Shown piece after piece: positions 31,420 to 35,457 of a stretch of DNA of 35,457 nucleotides (within the stretch, counting starts at the first letter, position 1; every line of letters begins with the position of its first letter). The translations under genes were made by a program, and so were the position numbers. The DNA is from Clostridia bacterium (GTDB lineage: Bacteria > Bacillota > Clostridia > DSM-8532). Under the pieces are notes generated by a model. The model was given only the letters and a program-made list of their open reading frames with translations. It was not told where the DNA came from and searched no databases. The DNA lies in the NCBI GenBank assembly GCA_020047785.1, contig JAIFNI010000252.1:1-35457 (forward strand). The letters are read 5' to 3'.

Positions 31420-32384
31420 TTAGCCGAATGAAGAACTGCATGCCAGGTTGGCTGGCGAGAGTAAGGTCGGACCGGCCCATCCGGCAAATGAATGGACGGA
31501 CGACGGAACACAGGAGAGGACGAATGACAGGCCGTGTCGCGGGCTTCTTCCTCCTGATGTTTTTTCTTCTGGCCGCCGGAATCCCCTTCCTCATCATGCT
31601 GTCCGTGTCTCTCCAGAGCATGGAACAGATTTATTCCCCATCCCTGGCACTGCTTCCGAACCCCGTCCGGTTTTCCAACTACCCGGATGCCATGTCGAAC
31701 GGAAACTGGACCCGATACCTGTTCAACAGCGCCTATGTCGCGGGGATGTCCACGGTACTCAGTCTGTTCATCAATGCCATGACCGGGTATGCTTTCGCGC
31801 GGATCGCGTTCCCGTTGAAGCGCCCGCTGTTCGTGCTGATTCTGGCGGGCATGATGATTCCGCCGCAGGTGACGCTGGTACCGCTTTTCATCCAGATGAA
31901 GCAATTCCCACTCGCAGGCGGCAACAACCTTTTCGGTGCGGGCGGCACGGGACTGGTCGACACATACGCCGGTCTGATTCTTCCCTACATCGCAGGCTCC
32001 TTTGGGGTTTTCATGTGCAGGCAATTCTACCTCATGTTCCCGAAGGAACTCGATGAAGCGGCGAAGATGGACGGGTGCGGCAGATTCCGAACTTTCCTGT
32101 CCATCTACCTGCCCCTGTCCGCCCCGATTCTTGGCGCGCTGGCTGTGCTGAAGTTCACGGCTGCCTGGAACGAGTACACCTGGCCGCTTGTGATGACCAA
32201 TGCAGGCGCGGACACCCTGACCACCGTGCAGCTTGCCCTGACTCGTTTCCGCAATGAAGGGGAGATCTTCTGGAACCAGCTGATGGCGGCGACAATGGTA
32301 TCCAGCCTGGCGATTCTTGTGGTGTTCCTGTCCATGCAGAAGTATTTCGTGGCGGGTATCTTGTCAGGAAGTGTGAAGGAATAG
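31416..32384 (+). CDS. ABC sugar permease, UgpE/MalG type
   Basis: 322 residues from ATG 31416, which overlaps the previous stop and has AGGGGG 5 bases upstream. ATG 31524 (MTGRVAGFF) also has a good site, GGAGAGG; it would remove an unusual basic 36-residue leader and may be the real or a second start. Six helices are seen, and the EAA loop reads KELDEAAKMDGCGRFRTFLSIYLPLSAP near 211-235. No ATPase gene follows; CUT1 systems in Bacillota often share a general MsmX/MsmK-type ATPase encoded elsewhere. Confidence 0.93.
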   Translation: MISRMKNCMPGWLARVRSDRPIRQMNGRTTEHRRGRMTGRVAGFFLLMFFLLAAGIPFLIMLSVSLQSMEQIYSPSLALLPNPVRFSNYPDAMSNGNWTRYLFNSAYVAGMSTVLSLFINAMTGYAFARIAFPLKRPLFVLILAGMMIPPQVTLVPLFIQMKQFPLAGGNNLFGAGGTGLVDTYAGLILPYIAGSFGVFMCRQFYLMFPKELDEAAKMDGCGRFRTFLSIYLPLSAPILGALAVLKFTAAWNEYTWPLVMTNAGADTLTTVQLALTRFRNEGEIFWNQLMAATMVSSLAILVVFLSMQKYFVAGILSGSVKE

Positions 32385-32396
32385 CGGATGCAGACT

Positions 32397-32418
32397 CGGT
32401 GGCAGGGTGATGCCACCG
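32397..32418 (+). terminator. Hairpin after the ABC transporter operon
   Basis: CGGTGGCA and TGCCACCG form a perfect 8-bp GC-rich stem with a 6-base loop 12 bases after the permease stop. The following bases (TTCATGGGTTT) are only partly T-rich, so termination may be incomplete. Confidence 0.5.
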
Positions 32419-32539
32419 TTCATGGGTTTCTCCTCCTATGCTATATGCTTCCAGAAACTCGTCCATGGTGAGTGGGAAAATGTCCGGCAGATTGACCATG
32501 CCTACAGAATAAGACTTCGGCCTTTAATATTCATTTCAA

Positions 32540-32682
32540 ATTTCGTACGTTTTTTCGAATAAGCACATCATTTTTCACACATTTATCCGAGTTTATGCTT
32601 TCATTTTCACACAATATTTCGTGTTCTCGCATTCGCAAGCACACTCACACACTATTTCGTGTTCCCGCATTCGCAAGTACAC
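32540..32682. repeat. 38-bp tandem repeat (two close copies plus degenerate ones)
   Basis: Units 32607-32644 and 32645-32682 are contiguous and differ at 3 of 38 positions; both contain ATTTCGTGTTC and GCATTCGCAAG. Degenerate relatives begin near 32540 (ATTTCGTACG...AAGCACA) and 32575 (TCACACATTTAT...). Units are AT-rich against the surrounding GC. The 447-base gap 32385-32831 otherwise holds only the hairpin at 32397 and the elements near 32752. Confidence 0.8.
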
Positions 32683-32751
32683 GTTTTCCCAATAGCAATC
32701 GTTCATAAATACTCGCTTCTCTTGAATGCAGCTGGGCGCGACAGCATTTTT

Positions 32752-32777
32752 CGGACGCCTGTCCGCTATGATATGAT
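32752..32777 (+). promoter_or_regulatory. Hairpin and possible -10 before the nucleoside phosphorylase gene
   Basis: CGGAC and GTCCG form a 5-bp stem with a 4-base loop at 32752-32765. It is immediately followed by two overlapping TATGAT boxes (32767 and 32772). No convincing -35 is seen. Weak promoter or operator candidate. Confidence 0.3.
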
Positions 32778-32831
32778 AAGGCCGGGAATCGCACCATACA
32801 GTCTATCCATCATCAAAGGAGACGGAACAAC

Positions 32832-33632
32832 ATGCCCATCGTGAAACATGCGTACCCGATTCTTGAACATGATACCGCTCCGGACGGCATTATCCGTCCG
32901 AATCGTCATGGCCGCCCGCCACTGCCCCCGGTGGCTGTCCTCACATTCTTCGGAGAAGTGCTTGAAGCCTATGTCGAACGTCATCAGTGCCCTGTTTTGA
33001 ACAGCTATGATTCGGAAATGAGGCGCTTTCCTGTCTATGGTACAACCTATGGAGGACGGGATATCGCACTCATTCAGGCGGTGGTCGGCTCCGGCTCCAT
33101 TGCCATGATGACGGATTTTCTACTCGGGCACGGTGTCCGAACTATCCTTGCCTGTGGCGGATGTGGCGTATTGGACGCCATTCCGGCTGGAGACGTCATT
33201 CTTCCGACATCCGCCCTGCGTGATGAAGGCGCCTCCTACCACTATCTGCCTCCGGCCCGTCACATTGATCTGGATGAGGATATCCTCGCCATTCTGAAGG
33301 AAACCCTAGACGCACATCACGTTCCATACGTGAGTTGTCGGACATGGACGACCGATGCCTTTTATCGGGAAACGCCGGATATGGTGACCTATCGCAAGGA
33401 GGAAGGATGCCGGGTCGTTGAGATGGAATGTGCCACAATGGCTGCCGTGGCTCGCTTTCGAGGAGCAAAATTCGGTCAGCTTCTGTATAGCGGTGATATC
33501 CTGACTGATTTTGATCATTATGATGACCGGGAATGGTCCAAAAACGGTTCTGCCCGGGAGACACTGTTTCGGTTGATTCTTGAGAGTGCGAAACATGAAT
33601 CTCTTATACATGAATATTGTCATAGCAGATGA
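32832..33632 (+). CDS. Nucleoside phosphorylase (PNP/UDP family, uridine phosphorylase-like)
   Basis: 266 residues; AAAGGAG lies 10 bases before the ATG. The family fold is shown by the phosphate-binding VVGSGSIAMM near residue 86, ACGGCGVLD near 111, TWTTDAFYRE near 173, VVEMECATMAAVARF near 198 with the ribose-contacting Met-Glu, and YSGDILTD near 220 with the base-contacting Asp. It cleaves a nucleoside with phosphate to a free base and ribose-1-phosphate. Base preference is not certain. It is not closely coupled to neighbours; 113 bases separate it from the nucleotidyltransferase gene. Confidence 0.88.
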   Translation: MPIVKHAYPILEHDTAPDGIIRPNRHGRPPLPPVAVLTFFGEVLEAYVERHQCPVLNSYDSEMRRFPVYGTTYGGRDIALIQAVVGSGSIAMMTDFLLGHGVRTILACGGCGVLDAIPAGDVILPTSALRDEGASYHYLPPARHIDLDEDILAILKETLDAHHVPYVSCRTWTTDAFYRETPDMVTYRKEEGCRVVEMECATMAAVARFRGAKFGQLLYSGDILTDFDHYDDREWSKNGSARETLFRLILESAKHESLIHEYCHSR

Positions 33633-33745
33633 AAATCATCTGATGGTGCACCTTCCTGATTCGGTATAGAATCAGTGGTGCAATTCCAAGCGAACACATA
33701 TCAATCCATGCAACCGCAAAAAAGGAGAATTGGAGAATAAGGACG

Positions 33746-34531
33746 ATGTATCAGCACCATCGGGAAGCTATAGAAAAAATCACAGAAAAGCTCAGGAACA
33801 GAAAAGAGGTACAAGGCGTCATCGTTGGCGGTTCCGTCGCACACGGCTTCGCCACAGAGTCATCGGACATCGATCTGATGATCGTTCTGTCTGACGCGGA
33901 TTATGAACGCGCAATCCAATCCGGTGAAATCGGTTACTACGAAACCGAGGCTACTCCATGGCCGGATGGGTATGTTGATGGAAAGTACACCTCAGCCGCG
34001 TATATCCGCAAGGTTGGGGAATCCGGCAGTGAACCCGCGAAATTTGCGTTCCTGGACTCCTTTGTCACGCATTCCGCCGTCGATGGCCTGCAAGAGCTGG
34101 TTTCTGCCGCATCGCGGTATCCGATCGAACGAAAGGATGACAATATCCTCAAGTTTCATGCCCAGTGCGAGGCATGGAAATGGTACCATCACGAAGGACT
34201 CAAGCGGAACAACCGCTACCTGATGGATTGCAGCCTATCCAATTACGTTCTGTTTGCCGGGCGCATGATTTTGGCGGAGAACGAAATGCTGTATCCGTAT
34301 CACAAGTGGTTCCTCCGCGTGCTGGAAGGCGCTGAAAAAAAGCCTGCAGGGCTGATGTCCGTCATCCATCGTGTTCTGGACGAACGTACGATGGCATCAC
34401 TGGATTCGTTGCATGACTGCGTCATGGGATTCAGAAAATGGGCTCCCGAGAATGGAAACTGGTCCAAACGCTTCATGCTCGACAGCGAACTGAACTGGCT
34501 TCAGGGAAATGTTCCGATTGCCGACCTGTGA
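33746..34531 (+). CDS. Nucleotidyltransferase-fold protein
   Basis: 261 residues. The catalytic signature GGSVAHGFATESSDIDLMIV (residues 28-47) is the GG-S-x(9)-D-x-D motif of the DNA polymerase beta superfamily that includes aminoglycoside nucleotidyltransferases. The helical C-terminal half (about 130-261) has WKWYHHEGLKRNNRYLM and YPYHKWFLRVLE, resembling HEPN/KNTase C-terminal-type helices fused to the catalytic domain. It may transfer a nucleotide to a small molecule or protein; no specific substrate can be named. The ATG follows AAGGACG. It is convergent with the FAH-family gene. Confidence 0.8.
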   Translation: MYQHHREAIEKITEKLRNRKEVQGVIVGGSVAHGFATESSDIDLMIVLSDADYERAIQSGEIGYYETEATPWPDGYVDGKYTSAAYIRKVGESGSEPAKFAFLDSFVTHSAVDGLQELVSAASRYPIERKDDNILKFHAQCEAWKWYHHEGLKRNNRYLMDCSLSNYVLFAGRMILAENEMLYPYHKWFLRVLEGAEKKPAGLMSVIHRVLDERTMASLDSLHDCVMGFRKWAPENGNWSKRFMLDSELNWLQGNVPIADL

Positions 34532-34574
34532 TACGCAGCGTGCGTCTTCATTCCTTTCTCCCTGGCTACCCTGT

Positions 34575-34622
34575 AAATGCGTCGTATAAATGACATAAAC
34601 CATCAGACTCAGACGCATTTAA
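34575..34622. terminator. Inverted repeat between convergent genes
   Basis: TAAATGCGTC and GACGCATTTA form a perfect 10-bp inverted repeat separated by 28 bases in the 180-base gap between the convergent nucleotidyltransferase and FAH-family genes. A smaller ACGCA-GCG-TGCGT hairpin lies at 34533-34545. A bidirectional terminator role is plausible, but neither has a strong T-run. Confidence 0.35.
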
Positions 34623-34711
34623 AGGGAATTGCTGGTGATTCGCCGCGAAGCATCAGGGGTCTACCCACATTGAGCAAAGGAGAAGCTGGCAGATACCAGA
34701 CGGATTGCCCT

Positions 34712-35457
34712 TCAGCGGTCTTCCACCATCCTGTTCCGAAGCACACCGAGTCCCTCCACCTCCACCGTCACCACATCACCATGGGTCAGGTACACGCGGT
34801 CCGCCTCCGGCATGCCGAACACGACCCCTTCGGGCGTACCCGTCAGAATGACATCTCCCGGTTCCAGGGTCATGTGCCGTGAAAGGTAGGAGATGATTTC
34901 ATCACAGGCAAATATCATGTCGCGTGTGCTGGAATTCTGACGTACTTCCCCGTTGACTCTGCTGCCGATGGCAAGCGCATTCGGATCCGGCACTTCGTCG
35001 GCCGTCACAAGGTATGGGCCCAGCGGCGCGAACCCCTCACAGGTCTTGCCCAGCAGCCACTGGCTGGTTCTTTTCTGCAGGTCCCTTGCCGAAAGATCAT
35101 TGGCGCAGCAGTAACCGAAAACCCCGGACAATGCCTCTTCCCGTGAAACATTCCGGGTGCGCTGTCCCATGACGATGGCCAGTTCCGCTTCATAATCCAC
35201 CATCCGGCTGGCAGCCGGGAGCACAATGTCCTGATCATGGGCGGCCAGCGCATTGTTGAACTTCCCGAAGACCACGGGTGTCTCCGGAATCTCGGCTCCT
35301 GTTTCCTGGGCATGTTTCCGGTAGTTCAGCCCGATGCACAGAATCTTTCCGGGGTTTGGAACGCAAGGTTCAAACACGAGATCTCTTTCCCGGAGCAGAC
35401 ATGCGGGCGGCAGGCCATTGATTCCGACACGCTCCGCCTGCGTCTGCAGTATGGACA
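34712..35457 (-). CDS. Fumarylacetoacetate hydrolase (FAH) family protein, 5' part missing
   Basis: The track gives 221 residues from a GTG at 35377, but the same frame stays open to the window edge and reads ...RVGINGLPPACLLRERDL before it. The true start is therefore outside the window, and about 247 residues are visible. The FAH C-terminal fold is clear: KILCIGLNYRKHA, MVDYEAELAIVMG with the metal-binding Glu residues, NDLSARDLQ, GKTCEGFAPLGPYLV, and DVILTGTPEGV near the end. Family members hydrolyse acylpyruvates or dehydrate, decarboxylate or isomerise keto acids in sugar-acid and aromatic catabolism. Neighbours upstream are outside the window. Confidence 0.93.
   Translation of the reverse strand, partial: SILQTQAERVGINGLPPACLLRERDLVFEPCVPNPGKILCIGLNYRKHAQETGAEIPETPVVFGKFNNALAAHDQDIVLPAASRMVDYEAELAIVMGQRTRNVSREEALSGVFGYCCANDLSARDLQKRTSQWLLGKTCEGFAPLGPYLVTADEVPDPNALAIGSRVNGEVRQNSSTRDMIFACDEIISYLSRHMTLEPGDVILTGTPEGVVFGMPEADRVYLTHGDVVTVEVEGLGVLRNRMVEDR

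Noticed and set aside
32607-32682. Possible CRISPR array
   Set aside because: The 38-bp units are directly contiguous with no spacers and no cas genes are nearby.

Overview
The window looks like chromosomal DNA of a Bacillota (Firmicutes) bacterium of moderately high GC, probably a clostridial or erysipelotrichial type. The evidence is strong AGGAGG-type ribosome binding sites, a PF06541-type membrane protein, a clostridial-style SEC-C protein, SNF2 helicase architecture, CUT1 sugar ABC genes without their own ATPase, and YkfB/YkfC-like murein peptide enzymes. No rRNA, tRNA, CRISPR array or intact transposase was seen, and I cannot name the species.

Region A (1-5482) is a LacI-type regulon. 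A LacI-family regulator gene (minus) is followed by a PIG-L deacetylase, an amidohydrolase, an RraA-like protein and a partial zinc-dependent dehydrogenase. A GNAT-like acyltransferase gene runs the other way. Two matching perfect palindromes lie in front of the divergent pair and in front of the deacetylase. A 14-copy 11-bp tandem array fills the gap after lacI.

Region B (5495-13177) holds transketolase, then a plus-strand operon: PF06541 membrane protein with a long charged helix, beta-lactamase-fold serine hydrolase, dipeptide epimerase, NlpC/P60 endopeptidase, and a propeller lipoprotein. The middle three lack signal peptides, which fits cytoplasmic recycling of murein peptides.

Region C (13180-18830) is visibly AT-richer in part and looks accessory. 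It has a decayed HTH/TPR regulator, a HigBA-type toxin-antitoxin locus with a frameshifted toxin but intact promoter, operator and antitoxin, and a tight SEC-C / SWIM-less SNF2 gene pair. An MFS exporter with its own promoter follows.

Region D (20491-32384) is a catabolic locus for what is probably a sulfated or otherwise esterified glycan. A UroD-like protein ends at a strong terminator built from a 22-bp repeat. A new promoter with AraC-style 21-bp direct repeats then precedes a TIM-barrel isomerase, a sulfatase-fold enzyme with Thr in place of the formylglycine residue, a Gfo/Idh/MocA oxidoreductase, an AraC regulator, a second oxidoreductase, a canonical Cys-type sulfatase, and a CUT1 binding protein with two permeases. 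The ABC ATPase and any glycoside hydrolase are absent from the window.

Region E (32385-35457) has a 38-bp repeat array, a nucleoside phosphorylase, a nucleotidyltransferase-fold protein and a 5'-truncated FAH-family hydrolase on the minus strand. A recurring oddity is the number of unrelated short tandem arrays (11, 14, 22, 24 and 38 bp) at gene ends and in intergenic gaps. All family assignments were made by reading motifs; no database search was possible.
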